NCBI RefSeq assembly: GCF_028690125.1
Contig: NZ_JAQVBV010000014.1
Coordinates: forward strand, 61,830-125,829
Reading direction: 5' to 3'
Origin: Bacteroides sp.
GTDB lineage: Bacteria > Bacteroidota > Bacteroidia > Bacteroidales > Bacteroidaceae
DNA length: 64,000 nucleotides
The stretch's first letter is position 1, and each line of letters starts with the position of its first letter. The notes beneath the pieces are model-generated. The model had not been told where the DNA came from and searched no databases. It saw only the letters and a list, made by a program, of their open reading frames with translations. This document shows positions 51,058 to 62,435 of the stretch, one piece after another. The translations under genes and the position numbers were made by a program.

Positions 51058-52032
51058 TTACATTTCACGATACATTAGTAACTTTACCAAGTTTTTTAAT
51101 TCTTTCTTTTTTTCTTCGGTAACCACAACTGCTTCCAGGCTTTCCATAGCAAGTGTATAATATTCGCGCATTTTATTTTCACAGACACCACGAATATTCA
51201 ATTCATTATAAAGTGCAGTTACAGCATTGATTTTTTCGGCAGGATCATAAGTCACTGCATTCAACCACTGATTTAATTCTTCACTTTGCTTATCATTGGC
51301 TCGTTCCAACGCTTTTATCAGCATATATGTTTTCTTGTTGCAAAGAATATCTCCACCTATTTTTTTTCCGAATACTTCCGGATCTCCATATACATCAAGT
51401 AAATCATCCTGTAATTGAAATGCTACTCCTATCTGCATACCAAAATTATACAGATTTGTAGCATCTTCGTTAGATGCTCCTGCCAAAACAGCCCCAATTT
51501 TAAGACTGGCAGCAAGTAATACAGCCGTTTTTAACCGGATCATTTCTATATATTCACCTTCTGCTACATCACTTCTCGATTCAAATTCCATATCTAACTG
51601 CTGTCCTTCACAAATTTCAAGTGCAGTCAAACTAAACAAGTCCATCACCTCTTTTAAATACATCGGTGTAGATGCAGACATATATTGATAAGCCAACACC
51701 AACATTGCATCTCCCGATAATATTGCAGTATTATCATTCCAGACTTTGTGTACAGTAGGTTTACCTCTGCGAACATCTGCACAATCCATCAAATCATCAT
51801 GTAGCAATGTGTAATTATGATAAATTTCAATGCCTGTAGCCGGATCATAGATTGAAGAAATATCCTCACGATACAGATTATAAGCCATCAACATCAACAC
51901 GGGACGTATCCGTTTTCCACCCAAGGAAAGAACATATTCAACCGGTTCATAAAGTCCTTTGGGACTGCGAGTAAATTGAATATCTGAAATATAGTTATTT
52001 ATTTTATCAAGTAATTGAGAGGCTGTAAACAT
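51058..52032 (-). CDS. Polyprenyl synthetase family protein
   Basis: GGKRIRPVLMLMAYNLY, LLHDDLMDCADVRRGKPTVH, FQLQDDLLDVYGD (two Asp-rich motifs). Confidence 0.95.
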   Translation of the reverse strand: MFTASQLLDKINNYISDIQFTRSPKGLYEPVEYVLSLGGKRIRPVLMLMAYNLYREDISSIYDPATGIEIYHNYTLLHDDLMDCADVRRGKPTVHKVWNDNTAILSGDAMLVLAYQYMSASTPMYLKEVMDLFSLTALEICEGQQLDMEFESRSDVAEGEYIEMIRLKTAVLLAASLKIGAVLAGASNEDATNLYNFGMQIGVAFQLQDDLLDVYGDPEVFGKKIGGDILCNKKTYMLIKALERANDKQSEELNQWLNAVTYDPAEKINAVTALYNELNIRGVCENKMREYYTLAMESLEAVVVTEEKKKELKNLVKLLMYREM

Positions 52033-52059
52033 GGTAGTAACAAAGATTAGTGAATAAAA

Positions 52060-52086
52060 AGAGGCTGCTTCCGGCAGCCTCTTTAT
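52060..52086 (-). terminator. Rho-independent terminator downstream of tonB
   Basis: aaagaGGCTGC-TTCC-GGCAGCCtcttta stem-loop with A/T tracts. Confidence 0.8.
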
Positions 52087-52103
52087 TTATGATAGGATAC
52101 AAA

Positions 52104-52799
52104 TTACTGCAATCTAAACGTTACAGGAACGGTATATTTAACACGAACAGGCTTACCACGCTGCTTACCCGGTGTCCATTTCGGCATGGTATTAATCACA
52201 CGGAGGGCTTCCTTATCCAAGTATGGATCAACACTACGCATAACCAATGCATCCACAATACTACCATCTTTATTTACAACGAACTGTACAATAACACGAC
52301 CTTGAGTACCTTGTTCCTGTGCAATAGTAGGATACTTAATGTTTTTACCTAAATACTGCATTAAAGCAGCTTGTCCACCCGGGAATTCCGGCATTTGTTC
52401 TACAACCTCAAAGATAGTCTGTTCTTCCGGTTCTTCTTCGACAACTTGCACTGGTACATATTTCACTTCAGCTTTTGGCTTAGTAGGCAAATTATCTTCG
52501 GTAAGAATGTCGGTTGATTCTTCCACATCCGAGTTGTCATCTACAATCTCCAACAATTCAGCCACTTTCGGAGCTTCAGCAGGTGGCGGAGCAATCGGGT
52601 CTGGTGGAGTTTCAGTGATAGGCATAATTTCCTCCTCAAATTGAACTTCAGTTACAGCCTGAGTCATATCAATTTTCACGTCACGTTTAGTCCATTCGAA
52701 CGCTACGAACATGAAAGCCAATACAATCACGTAACCGATTAGCAGCCATGTAGACTTCTTGCCTTCCAGGTCTGCTTTGGGTGATTTTTTAACTTCCAT
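52104..52799 (-). CDS. tonB: TonB family energy transducer
   Basis: N-terminal TM, Pro-rich PPDPIAPPPAEAP, C-terminal GRVIVQFVVNKDGSIVDALVMRSVDPYLDKEALRVINTMPKWTPGKQRGKPVRVKYTVPVTFRLQ. Confidence 0.95.
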   Translation of the reverse strand: MEVKKSPKADLEGKKSTWLLIGYVIVLAFMFVAFEWTKRDVKIDMTQAVTEVQFEEEIMPITETPPDPIAPPPAEAPKVAELLEIVDDNSDVEESTDILTEDNLPTKPKAEVKYVPVQVVEEEPEEQTIFEVVEQMPEFPGGQAALMQYLGKNIKYPTIAQEQGTQGRVIVQFVVNKDGSIVDALVMRSVDPYLDKEALRVINTMPKWTPGKQRGKPVRVKYTVPVTFRLQ

Positions 52800-52991
52800 A
52801 AAATTAATTAATATAATTGATTTAAAAAAAAAGTGTCTATATCAGTGTCTTTGGGCAAATATAGTACATTTTCAGATAACCATTCCCTTCTATATATCTT
52901 TTTATCAGGGTTTTTAACTTTTTTAAATTTTCAGGCGTTCCGCTTCAAAGCTTTTATAAGCAAATGTAAGATCGTTTTTCAAAATAACCTG

Positions 52992-52999
52992 TATCTTTG
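52992..52999 (+). promoter_or_regulatory. Bacteroides -7 element TATCTTTG upstream of cmk
   Basis: TAnnTTTG match 31 bp before ATG. Confidence 0.6.
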
Positions 53000-53029
53000 G
53001 CGAACTAAATTAGAAGAATTTATCAAGAT

Positions 53030-53716
53030 ATGAAAAAAATAACTATCGCAATCGACGGCTTTTCCTCTTGTGGAAAAAGTACAATGGCAAAAGACCTTGC
53101 TAAAGCAGTGGGATATATCTATATTGACAGTGGTGCAATGTACCGCGCAGTCAGTTTATACAGCATAGAAAATGGGATTTTCAACGGGAATAATATTGAT
53201 ACTGAGAAGCTGAAGCTGAATATTCATAATATTCAGATTTCTTTTAAGTTGAACCCGGAGACAGGACGTCCGGACACCTATCTTAATGGAGTTAATGTAG
53301 AAAGTCAAATCCGCACAATGGAAGTTTCGTCTAAAGTTAGTCCAATCAGTGCCCTCGACTTTGTACGCAAAGCAATGGTGACCCAACAACAAGCTATGGG
53401 GAAAGAGAAAGGTATTGTAATGGATGGACGGGATATCGGTACAACTGTTTTCCCTGATGCCGAATTAAAAATCTTCGTGACAGCTTCACCGGAAATTCGC
53501 GCACAACGCCGTTACGATGAGTTGAAAGGTAAAGGACAAGAAGCCAGTTTCGACGATATATTGGAAAATGTCAAACAACGAGATTATATTGACCAACACC
53601 GAGAGGTGAGTCCGCTACGTAAAGCAGATGACGCTCTACTATTGGATAATACAAACCTGACTATCGAAGAACAAAAGGAATGGTTGTTTGAGCAATTCAA
53701 TAAAGTCACAAGATAG
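53030..53716 (+). CDS. cmk: Cytidylate kinase
   Basis: [61 protein letters not shown]. Confidence 0.97.
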   Translation: MKKITIAIDGFSSCGKSTMAKDLAKAVGYIYIDSGAMYRAVSLYSIENGIFNGNNIDTEKLKLNIHNIQISFKLNPETGRPDTYLNGVNVESQIRTMEVSSKVSPISALDFVRKAMVTQQQAMGKEKGIVMDGRDIGTTVFPDAELKIFVTASPEIRAQRRYDELKGKGQEASFDDILENVKQRDYIDQHREVSPLRKADDALLLDNTNLTIEEQKEWLFEQFNKVTR

Positions 53717-53732
53717 TTTATTCATTAAGTAT

Positions 53733-54602
53733 ATGATTAAGGTAGAAATCGACGAAGGGTCCGGCTTTTGCTTTGGTGTGGTCACAGCCATTAATAAAGC
53801 AGAAGAAGAACTAACCAAAGGCGAAACGCTTTATTGCCTAGGAGATATTGTACATAATAGCAGAGAAGTGGAACGGCTCAAAGAGATGGGACTGATCACT
53901 ATCAATCACGATGAATTTAAGCAGTTACGAAATGCTAAAGTACTACTTCGTGCACACGGAGAGCCACCTGAAACTTACATGATTGCCCGTGAAAACAATA
54001 TAGAAATTATTGACGCAACTTGTCCCGTAGTTCTACGTCTGCAAAAACGTATCAAACAAGGGTTTCTTGAAGATGATCAAAAAGAAAAGCAAATTGTTAT
54101 TTATGGAAAAAACGGACATGCAGAAGTGTTGGGATTAGTAGGACAAACCGATGGACAGGCAATTGTCATCGAAAAAGCAGAAGAAGTCAGAAAGCTGGAT
54201 TTCAGTAAGAGTATCCGCCTTTTTTCACAAACAACGAAGTCACTCGATGAGTTTCAGGAAATTGTAGAATATATCAAACAGCATATCTCATCTGAAGCTA
54301 CTTTCGAGTATTATGATACGATCTGTCGCCAGGTTGCAAACCGAATGCCGAAACTCCGCGAATTTGCAGCTTCTCATGATCTGATATTTTTCGTTAGTGG
54401 AAAGAAAAGCTCAAATGGAAAAATGTTATTTGAAGAATGTTTAAAAGTCAATCCTAATTCTCACCTGATTGATAACGAGGAAGAGATTGATGTCTCTTTG
54501 GTCGCAAATGTAACATCCATCGGAGTATGTGGGGCAACTTCCACTCCAAAATGGTTAATGGAAAAAATATCACGTTACATTCATACTTTAATAAAAGAAT
54601 AA
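53733..54602 (+). CDS. ispH: 4-hydroxy-3-methylbut-2-enyl diphosphate reductase
   Basis: IDEGSGFCFGVVTAINKAEE, LGDIVHNSREVERL, DATCPVV; corrected start after cmk stop. Confidence 0.96.
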   Translation: MIKVEIDEGSGFCFGVVTAINKAEEELTKGETLYCLGDIVHNSREVERLKEMGLITINHDEFKQLRNAKVLLRAHGEPPETYMIARENNIEIIDATCPVVLRLQKRIKQGFLEDDQKEKQIVIYGKNGHAEVLGLVGQTDGQAIVIEKAEEVRKLDFSKSIRLFSQTTKSLDEFQEIVEYIKQHISSEATFEYYDTICRQVANRMPKLREFAASHDLIFFVSGKKSSNGKMLFEECLKVNPNSHLIDNEEEIDVSLVANVTSIGVCGATSTPKWLMEKISRYIHTLIKE

Positions 54603-54714
54603 GGAACTCAGTAACAAAGAATAAATAGAAAGAAGAAAAGTGCTATTTGAACTATTTTAATGTTTTCTTCATACGAAAACGAAGTTCTGAAATACCGTTT
54701 TCAACTTTTTATTG

Positions 54715-54722
54715 TACTTTTG
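54715..54722 (+). promoter_or_regulatory. Bacteroides -7 element TACTTTTG upstream of pfkA
   Basis: TAnnTTTG match; it overlaps the ORF-track start at 54712, supporting the shorter start at 54751. Confidence 0.6.
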
Positions 54723-54750
54723 TCGGGTCAAACTAAATAAAAAGATTGTT

Positions 54751-55731
54751 ATGGGAACAGTTAAGTGTATAGGTTTATTGACTTCCGGTGGTGATGCCCC
54801 GGGAATGAATGCTGCTATTCGTGCGGTAACACGTGCAGCTATCTATAACGGATTACAAGTTAAAGGTATATACAGAGGGTACAAAGGTCTGGTTACAGGT
54901 GAAATCAAAGAGTTTAAAAGTCAAAACGTGAGTAATATCATCCAACTTGGTGGAACTATCTTGAAAACGGCTCGTTGCCAAGAGTTCACGACCCCTGAAG
55001 GTCGCCAAATTGCTTACGATAATATGAAAAAAGAAGGAATAGACGCTTTGGTGATCATTGGTGGTGACGGTTCTCTGACGGGTGCACGTATTTTTGCACA
55101 AGAATTTGACGTTCCTTGTATCGGGCTGCCGGGAACGATTGACAACGACCTTTACGGCACAGATACGACTATCGGATACGATACAGCTTTGAATACGATA
55201 TTGGATGCAGTAGATAAAATCCGCGATACAGCAACTTCACATGAACGTTTGTTCTTTGTTGAAGTTATGGGGCGTGATGCCGGGTTTCTTGCATTGAATG
55301 GTGCAATTGCATCAGGTGCAGAAGCTGCAATTATCCCGGAGTTCAGTACGGAAGTAGACCAACTGGAAGAATTTATTAAGAATGGGTTCCGTAAATCTAA
55401 GAATAGTAGTATCGTGTTGGTGGCAGAAAGTGAGCTTACCGGAGGTGCGATGCACTATGCAGAACGGGTAAAGAATGAGTATCCACAATATGATGTACGT
55501 GTAACGATTTTAGGTCACTTACAACGTGGTGGAAGCCCTACGGCACATGACCGCATTTTGGCTAGCCGTTTAGGTGCAGCAGCCATTGATGCTATTATGG
55601 AAGACCAGCGTAACGTAATGATCGGCATTGAACATGATGAGATTGTTTATGTACCATTTAGTAAAGCTATCAAGAACGACAAACCTATCAAAAGAGATCT
55701 TGTCAATGTATTGAAAGAGCTTTCTATTTAA
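54751..55731 (+). CDS. pfkA: ATP-dependent 6-phosphofructokinase
   Basis: [57 protein letters not shown]. Confidence 0.97.
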   Translation: MGTVKCIGLLTSGGDAPGMNAAIRAVTRAAIYNGLQVKGIYRGYKGLVTGEIKEFKSQNVSNIIQLGGTILKTARCQEFTTPEGRQIAYDNMKKEGIDALVIIGGDGSLTGARIFAQEFDVPCIGLPGTIDNDLYGTDTTIGYDTALNTILDAVDKIRDTATSHERLFFVEVMGRDAGFLALNGAIASGAEAAIIPEFSTEVDQLEEFIKNGFRKSKNSSIVLVAESELTGGAMHYAERVKNEYPQYDVRVTILGHLQRGGSPTAHDRILASRLGAAAIDAIMEDQRNVMIGIEHDEIVYVPFSKAIKNDKPIKRDLVNVLKELSI

Positions 55732-55751
55732 ATGAGAAGTAAAAAGATATA

Positions 55752-55800
55752 GAGAACGGTGGACAACTGCAAAAAAACAGATTGTCCACCGTTCTTTTTT
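55752..55800 (+). terminator. Rho-independent terminator downstream of pfkA
   Basis: AGAACGGTGGACAA-ctgcaaaaaaacaga-TTGTCCACCGTTCT followed by TTTTT. Confidence 0.88.
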
Positions 55801-55855
55801 ATCATTCATTCTATGTTCTTTCTTTTTCTCTAGTTGTAGACAAAGAGACAGTTAC

Positions 55856-57106
55856 TCACTTCTTTTTATTCATTATTCTTCTTGCCCACAAGTAATAGCC
55901 GGTCAGCGGTAATGTAGCTCCAAGTAATGCAGCCAAAAAAGTGAGTATTCGGGTTAGCATTCCTCCCCAATCACCGATATGCACAGAATAAATCCATCCA
56001 CGAATTTTTCCAGCCTTGTCCTGATACTGATACAAACTCGTTTCCGTAATCTCACCATTATCTTTATTAAAGGTATAGCGATCGGCAGCACGTTGATTTC
56101 CAAAACGGTTGAAAGAGACATTAGCGCTACCGGAAGAAACAGTGATTTTTTTATACTCAGGATTCCGGCGACTTAACTCATCGTATATTTGTTGCCAATA
56201 AGCAAAAGCAGAAGGAGTCACTTGTTCGTGCAATTCATCATGCTGCTTTTTAGAGTGGGCATTCCCATTGTGTCGCTTCTCTGAAACTTCTTTTCCTCTA
56301 TGCCCATGCTCAAGTTCACTACCTTCTTCTGTTCTTTTACTACCATGTTGAGCTAATGTACCATCTCCTTTTTGAGGATATCCACTCTGTTGTTGTCCTC
56401 CATGATTAGCTTGTTGTTGAACTTCTGCACCAAAAACCTTGTAAAAGGCAGTCCGATACCACGGGAAAGACCATGTTAATCCTGTCAGTGCCATAGCTAA
56501 CAACAGGATAAAGCCATACATACCTCCTGCGATATGCAAATCATACCAGAATCTTTTCCAACCTTTACTAGAAGATATCTTCAAACTACTTTTGAGAGCT
56601 TTACGCGTACGTGGCCACCAAATAACAACTCCGGAAATAAGCACAATAACAAATAGTAACGTACTAACCCCTACTATCAGCTTACCTGCAAATACGCCTC
56701 CGTTCGGATTGATACTATCCAGTAGCCACCGATGCATCCGAAACATAAACATAAAAAAAACGCTACGCTGACTTTTCCCCATTACTTCTCCCGTATATTG
56801 ATCTACATATAGGGAAGAACGACGTGGTTTGGATAAACTAACCTGATAAGTTCGTTCTGGATCAGAAGAAATACTAACACCTGTTAGGGAAACACTATCC
56901 GGAAGTGTTGTGCCTATTTTTTCAAGCAATTGATTGATAGGAAGCGGAGTTGTATCTACTCTTTTCACAAAGTATAGTTCACGGTGGCATAGTTCGTTTA
57001 CCTCATCTTCAAATACCAGCATAGCACCAGAAAAACAGATAAGAGTGATAATCAGTCCAAAAGGGACTGACAGCCACAGATGAATTTGTCGAAAAAGTTT
57101 TTTCAT
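55856..57106 (-). CDS. PepSY-associated TM helix protein (XusC-like)
   Basis: IHLWLSVPFGLIITLICFSGAMLVFEDE, FRMHRWLLD, WYDLHIAGGMYGFILLLAMALTGLTWSF; third gene of the TBDR/DUF4374/PepSY cluster. Confidence 0.9.
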   Translation of the reverse strand: MKKLFRQIHLWLSVPFGLIITLICFSGAMLVFEDEVNELCHRELYFVKRVDTTPLPINQLLEKIGTTLPDSVSLTGVSISSDPERTYQVSLSKPRRSSLYVDQYTGEVMGKSQRSVFFMFMFRMHRWLLDSINPNGGVFAGKLIVGVSTLLFVIVLISGVVIWWPRTRKALKSSLKISSSKGWKRFWYDLHIAGGMYGFILLLAMALTGLTWSFPWYRTAFYKVFGAEVQQQANHGGQQQSGYPQKGDGTLAQHGSKRTEEGSELEHGHRGKEVSEKRHNGNAHSKKQHDELHEQVTPSAFAYWQQIYDELSRRNPEYKKITVSSGSANVSFNRFGNQRAADRYTFNKDNGEITETSLYQYQDKAGKIRGWIYSVHIGDWGGMLTRILTFLAALLGATLPLTGYYLWARRIMNKKK

Positions 57107-57127
57107 TGAGTTTGTTTGAGTACAATT

Positions 57128-58525
57128 TTAGTTTGCGAACGTTGCATCGACAGCGGACGAGGTAATTATATTATCACCATAGTTACCATAAGAAGTAAAG
57201 CGAGTGATTGTATATTCATTCGAACGTTTCACAATGCTTCCTGAGGAATTCAACTCATAAGCAGTTGTTACGCCTTCGTTTCCTTGATTATATTGCAGAC
57301 GATACAGGTATTGATCTTTATAGAAAATCCAAGCAGTTCCAGTTGCTGTTTCAAATCCATTATTTCCTCCAGGTGTTACACTTCCCTCTTCCAGACCGGA
57401 TGTTTTCAATAAATAGTTTGCCGTACTATTACCTGTGGTAACAGTAGCTGAAACGACATAGCTGCTCTGAGAACCTTTAGCTAATTTACCAATAGCAGTA
57501 ATGCTTGTCGCATTTACAGTCAGACCTTTAGTTGCACGATAAGTTTCAGTATCAATTTTATATATAGCCGGATATTCTACTGCTGCTCCACTTTCACTAA
57601 CAGGAACTACACCTATATATGCTATCCCATCTTCAAAATACGGAGTACCGGAGAAAGAAGAAATCTTATCAGGTTCGGGTAACCCTTCTACATAATGAAA
57701 TTCTCCAGTTCCACCATTAGCAGTCGCTTTAAAAACAGCCATCTTAGTAGCTCCGGTTCCTCTACTGTTCATTTCACCGGTATACATTTGCAATAAGAAA
57801 TAGTCATCAGTGATATGCCAACAACGCAAAAAAGATTTTCCTCCTGAAAGAGCCTCAATATTACAATAATAATCATCAAAGCTGGTAGTTCCCGCTTTAA
57901 TGCGAACAACACCTGCCGGTAAAGTTGTTTTCTGTACATCAGCTTCCATCATTCTGGCATATCCCGGTGAAAACACATAAACATCTCCATTATCCGCAGC
58001 CCAGACAGTCTGATAATACTGTGAACGCATACGCCCGCAGGCATAACTGATTTTATCTGTTTTTATCAAAGTAGGATGATTGAAACCGGCATCATTATAA
58101 ATAGCTATCCATGCTTCATTCGGATATTGTGTCCATTGCAGTTCACCTTTTTCATAGCTAGAGCTACTACTACCTCCATCTTCCGTTTTAATCAATTCCG
58201 GATATTTCACCCATTTTCCATCTTCAAAGGCGGCTCCATAGATACTCAACCCCATAGGAATCGGAGCTGTATAAATCTTATTATTAGCTTCCAGAATACC
58301 GGCAAATGTTACGTACTCACCATTACCAAGGAAATTTTCTCCGCGAATAACATCTCTGTTTCGCATGATCTGTTCATTTACTTGCAAATAAGTAATGGCT
58401 ACTCCCTTTTGTACGGTTTTTGTGTCACCCGTATCTATAGCACCTTCATTATCTTCACAAGAGATACACAATGCACCTGCCAATAAAACCGACGCAAAGC
58501 CCCATGTCAAAAAATTCTTCTTCAT
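57128..58525 (-). CDS. DUF4374 lipoprotein (XusB-like siderophore-binding surface lipoprotein)
   Basis: Lipobox [10 protein letters not shown]; propeller-like repeats; between TBDR and PepSY genes. Confidence 0.88.
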   Translation of the reverse strand: MKKNFLTWGFASVLLAGALCISCEDNEGAIDTGDTKTVQKGVAITYLQVNEQIMRNRDVIRGENFLGNGEYVTFAGILEANNKIYTAPIPMGLSIYGAAFEDGKWVKYPELIKTEDGGSSSSSYEKGELQWTQYPNEAWIAIYNDAGFNHPTLIKTDKISYACGRMRSQYYQTVWAADNGDVYVFSPGYARMMEADVQKTTLPAGVVRIKAGTTSFDDYYCNIEALSGGKSFLRCWHITDDYFLLQMYTGEMNSRGTGATKMAVFKATANGGTGEFHYVEGLPEPDKISSFSGTPYFEDGIAYIGVVPVSESGAAVEYPAIYKIDTETYRATKGLTVNATSITAIGKLAKGSQSSYVVSATVTTGNSTANYLLKTSGLEEGSVTPGGNNGFETATGTAWIFYKDQYLYRLQYNQGNEGVTTAYELNSSGSIVKRSNEYTITRFTSYGNYGDNIITSSAVDATFAN

Positions 58526-58568
58526 TGTTTTTGAGTATTTATAATTAATCTTTTTTATTTCCCACTGA

Positions 58569-60968
58569 TTATCGACCTCCAAAATAAACTCTTACTTTTC
58601 CATAAAAAGCACGCCCCGCCTTTTGAAGGCTGAAATTATCGTAGAGTCTTTCATTCGTAAAATTCTTGCATTCAAAAGAGACATTATATCGTCCCTTCTT
58701 CAAGCTATATGTGATTGCCAGATTATGTGAGAACTGTGTAGGAACTATTTCTTTAGTTTCCACTGCTCCCAACACTTCGGAATAAAGTGGAAAACTGTAT
58801 ACGTACAGATTATCATAAGTCACAATTAGCGTATTTCCCTTTTTCCAGAGGTTACGCCAATAGAAAGAAACGTCCGAATTAGCAAAGCGATAGGGCAGGT
58901 TGGGCATACGCGCCCCATAAGTGAGGCTTTCCTGTCCCGTTTGAGTAGTTTTCACATGATCGCGTACATCCATCTGGGTAAAATTTCCACCTACACTGAC
59001 CCAATGAGAGTAACTATAACGGGCAGAGATATTGTATCCTTTCGTTTCCACACTTCCATAGTTACTATATGAGCCATATGAGCGGTTACTTGTAGTCTCA
59101 ATACTGCGATAAATATAATCGGAAGTATTACGATATATCAATCCTCCTTCTACATACAATCCATGCTTACCAAACTGCTGATTATAGCTCAGATTCAAAT
59201 TAAGATTATCACTTTTCTCCGGTTTCAATCCAATCTTACCTAATTCTAAATCTTCGTCACCAAAAAGTTCTTCATTCGTAGGCAAACGATAGGCCTTTTC
59301 ATAGGAAAGTTTTGCCTGCAAACCTGATAAAATAAAATAAGTACCGGCCACTCCGTAACCCATAGAACTCACCGTATTCTTTAGGCGCACATAATTATCG
59401 GTTCCACTGGTCGATGCAGATACGGGGCCTGCATTAAACTGATTATAAGATTTCCCAAAAACAGACAGATTCCAATGCTCTGAAGGCATCAAACGGTAAG
59501 AAAGTCCTGTGATATTTTTACGGGTTTGCTTTGCAATAGTATTGGATTCATCTACTGTTACAGAATTTTTATTCTCCCGATGAAAAGCATTCATCACATG
59601 ATTCAAAGTAAAAGTATGGATAGTGCCAATATGGTAGTTAGCTGTAAATGTAGTATTCCAATTATCATTATTCGACCTTATATCCTGATACGACTGTTCG
59701 CCTTTCCGCCCCTTTTGAGATATTTTCTCTCCACGCCAATTATAACGATAAGTAGCCGTATCCACATTATTTGTAAAGTTTCTATTATAGTTCAAGGTCA
59801 ATGCTACATCCAGATTTTTCACAAATACATTACGTTTGCGATATTCCAATGAAGGCATCAAAGAATTGCCTTTCCGGTATTTTTCACCGAATACAACTTT
59901 CTGAACGACTCCGGTTTGTATTTCTTTATACATACGTGAATAAGCAACACCTATCATAAAACGGTCCGCCCATTTTTTATCTACAAATCCTACTTTACCA
60001 ATAACCGCTTCATTGTGATAATTATCATGAAAGCGTTTAACGCGTTCTATTTTATCCGTATTAATAGATGACCCTCCTCCTTCATAAAATTCCTCTACGG
60101 GGGTATTGACATAATAACTATTATCTGAATAATTCTGGAAAGCATTGATTTCGTAAGTAAATCCATTTTTCAATGTCTTTCCAAAATTCACATACGATTT
60201 GTGGGTATTGAAAGATGCGTAAGAGTAAGAAGCATCCAGAAACCAACTTCTACGGCTTTTATTGGTGACAATATTAATAACTCCTCCCAAAGCATCCGTT
60301 CCAAACCCCACGGGCACTACTCCCCGATATACTTCAATACGGTCGGCGAAGTTAATAGGGATATTATTCAACCCAAAAGAGCTGCCAACACCTTCTTGCG
60401 GTACACCATCAATAAACAATTTAATATGTTTACCTGTAAATCCATCTAACGAAAGAACTATATCCGATCCTACTCCCCCTGCTTCTCTAAGTTTAAGTCC
60501 GGGAACTTTCGTTAAAGCATCAGATAAGCTTTGCGTACTATTATGAAGATTCTTAGCATCAATCGCCACTGCGTTAAAAGCTGATTTATTAACTCGGCTA
60601 ACTCCCGAAGTCGTTACGGTAACCTCATCCAACTCTGTTATCTGTGGTGCAATGGTTACATTTTCTTTCATTCTTTCTCCGGACTTGAGTTCTATATTCT
60701 TTTCAACTGTTGTATACCCAATAGCAGATACAACTAATGTATATTCACCTGCCGGAGCATACAAATGATAAATTCCTTTTTCATTGGTGGAACTACCATA
60801 ATTTGTACCCTTCAAGTAAACAGTAGCAAAATCCACAACTTCTTTGTCGCTAGACACGACTTTACCTGAAATCATACTCCGATGACGTTCATGCTGAGAG
60901 AATGCTGATATGGAAATTAAAATTGAAAGAAAAGTTGTGAAATACCTATTAATCATCTTTTTACCCAT
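58569..60968 (-). CDS. TonB-dependent outer membrane receptor (XusA-like)
   Basis: Carboxypeptidase-like N-terminal repeat, plug [44 protein letters not shown], beta-barrel, C-terminal aromatic. Confidence 0.94.
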   Translation of the reverse strand: MGKKMINRYFTTFLSILISISAFSQHERHRSMISGKVVSSDKEVVDFATVYLKGTNYGSSTNEKGIYHLYAPAGEYTLVVSAIGYTTVEKNIELKSGERMKENVTIAPQITELDEVTVTTSGVSRVNKSAFNAVAIDAKNLHNSTQSLSDALTKVPGLKLREAGGVGSDIVLSLDGFTGKHIKLFIDGVPQEGVGSSFGLNNIPINFADRIEVYRGVVPVGFGTDALGGVINIVTNKSRRSWFLDASYSYASFNTHKSYVNFGKTLKNGFTYEINAFQNYSDNSYYVNTPVEEFYEGGGSSINTDKIERVKRFHDNYHNEAVIGKVGFVDKKWADRFMIGVAYSRMYKEIQTGVVQKVVFGEKYRKGNSLMPSLEYRKRNVFVKNLDVALTLNYNRNFTNNVDTATYRYNWRGEKISQKGRKGEQSYQDIRSNNDNWNTTFTANYHIGTIHTFTLNHVMNAFHRENKNSVTVDESNTIAKQTRKNITGLSYRLMPSEHWNLSVFGKSYNQFNAGPVSASTSGTDNYVRLKNTVSSMGYGVAGTYFILSGLQAKLSYEKAYRLPTNEELFGDEDLELGKIGLKPEKSDNLNLNLSYNQQFGKHGLYVEGGLIYRNTSDYIYRSIETTSNRSYGSYSNYGSVETKGYNISARYSYSHWVSVGGNFTQMDVRDHVKTTQTGQESLTYGARMPNLPYRFANSDVSFYWRNLWKKGNTLIVTYDNLYVYSFPLYSEVLGAVETKEIVPTQFSHNLAITYSLKKGRYNVSFECKNFTNERLYDNFSLQKAGRAFYGKVRVYFGGR

Positions 60969-61001
60969 TACTTAATATTGTTCGTAAACTTTAAAGCGAT
61001 G

Positions 61002-61009
61002 CAAAGGTA
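61002..61009 (-). promoter_or_regulatory. Bacteroides -7 element TACCTTTG upstream of the XusA-like receptor
   Basis: CAAAGGTA on + strand, 34 bp upstream of the start at 60968. Confidence 0.55.
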
Positions 61010-61444
61010 AGGACAATTCAAGGTGTGAATCAATCCCTATCTATTGGTAAAAACAGATGAATAAAGAAGGGATATATAGATATACACAATACCTATATAT
61101 ATGTAATTTGGATATTTTTTTTATAAAAGGAGGAGGTTAGGACTCCTTTAGCAAGTATGTTAATAAACATTCCGTTGCTTCACAAAGTTATTTCGTTTGT
61201 ATGTATAAGACAAATTTCGCGGATACTTTCAAAACTGCCGGACGAACAGTATGATTCCGTAAAGTGAAAGAGCCGACAGGATCTGGAGAAAAAAGAGACC
61301 ATTACTATTCTTTCATTCTATCAGCCAAATTCCTATTAACAGAAATTTAAGCGAAATATCTGCTAAAGTATTCGATATGAGCAAGCTATTTTTTTTACAA
61401 TCACAACTTCTAAATGCTTATATTGAGAGATAAACAGAAAGGAG

Positions 61445-62206
61445 TTAATACAAATATGGAAATACTCGTTTCCGCTGTCCCACCTTTCCACCGAATTCTT
61501 CATGGTAACGAAGCCAAATAGCATTTGCACGAGGAACAAGATTGGCAATTGTCCACCAAAAGAAAACAAGTCCTGAAAGAGAGCAGGTCAATACAGCCCA
61601 ACCCAGCCATTCCACAATCTCACCAAAATAATTAGCCGAAGTAATATAGCGATACATTCCTTTCTGAGGTAAATAATGATTCGTATCTCCAGGTTTACGT
61701 AAATGACGAATTACATAATCCGCATGCCAGTTCACAAACATTCCCGTAAAGAAAAGAAGAGTACCCGCTATAAACCAGGGAGTTGCAAACCAGTCAGATT
61801 GATACATACCTTCGGGAGCAAGATAAAAGATCCATTCTCCTTGCATATAGCCATTCAACAAATTAAAAAGTATTCCCATTGACATAATAGCCAGTGGCAT
61901 TTTACTTTTTCCGCTCAACAAGCATGGAAAGACAAAAGCACGCTGAAAATAGTGAGTCTGAAAAAACAGAAAGAATGTCAAAATAACCGGATCAAAACGA
62001 TGTTCCGAATGTATCCACATCCAGCACATCACAATGAAAACAGGAGCTTCCATAAATACCCAAGCTAATTTATTGGAAATAGCCACTCCCCACGAATTCG
62101 TACGGAACATTCCATACCCGGCTTTTACAAAGTAGAGTGCGATAAATACAATCAAGGCAATCAGGCTCATGCCACCCAAAAAACAATAAAAAGAATCTAT
62201 ATTCAT
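61445..62206 (-). CDS. Steroid 5-alpha-reductase-like (DUF1295/3-oxo-5-alpha-steroid 4-dehydrogenase) membrane protein
   Basis: Multi-TM; GMYRYITSANYFGEIVEWLGWAVLT and C-terminal NLVPRANAIWLRYHEEFGG..KRVFPYLY typical of the 5-alpha-reductase C-terminal domain. Confidence 0.88.
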   Translation of the reverse strand: MNIDSFYCFLGGMSLIALIVFIALYFVKAGYGMFRTNSWGVAISNKLAWVFMEAPVFIVMCWMWIHSEHRFDPVILTFFLFFQTHYFQRAFVFPCLLSGKSKMPLAIMSMGILFNLLNGYMQGEWIFYLAPEGMYQSDWFATPWFIAGTLLFFTGMFVNWHADYVIRHLRKPGDTNHYLPQKGMYRYITSANYFGEIVEWLGWAVLTCSLSGLVFFWWTIANLVPRANAIWLRYHEEFGGKVGQRKRVFPYLY

Positions 62207-62435
62207 AGTTAGGTTATTTTTGACACGCAAATATAATAAAATCACTGCAATATGCCAGAGTTTATATGAAATAAGAAGCAAGTATTATTCTTCATATCAA
62301 GACTATCATTTTTCTTGTCAAACTTAAAACTATTAACTAACTTTGGCATCATAAATAACTCTTTGATACTAAATTTTACTACGGAACAACACAACAAGAA
62401 GTTCGATAATTTTCGAAAACAACAGTACTAATAAT

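Noticed and set aside
52832-52853. ATCAGTGTCT near the tonB start as another copy of the palindromic family
   Set aside because: Only the 10-mer is shared; no inverted arm is present nearby.
61363-61569. 68-aa minus-strand ORF
   Set aside because: Overlaps the 5-alpha-reductase-like gene in another frame; no support.
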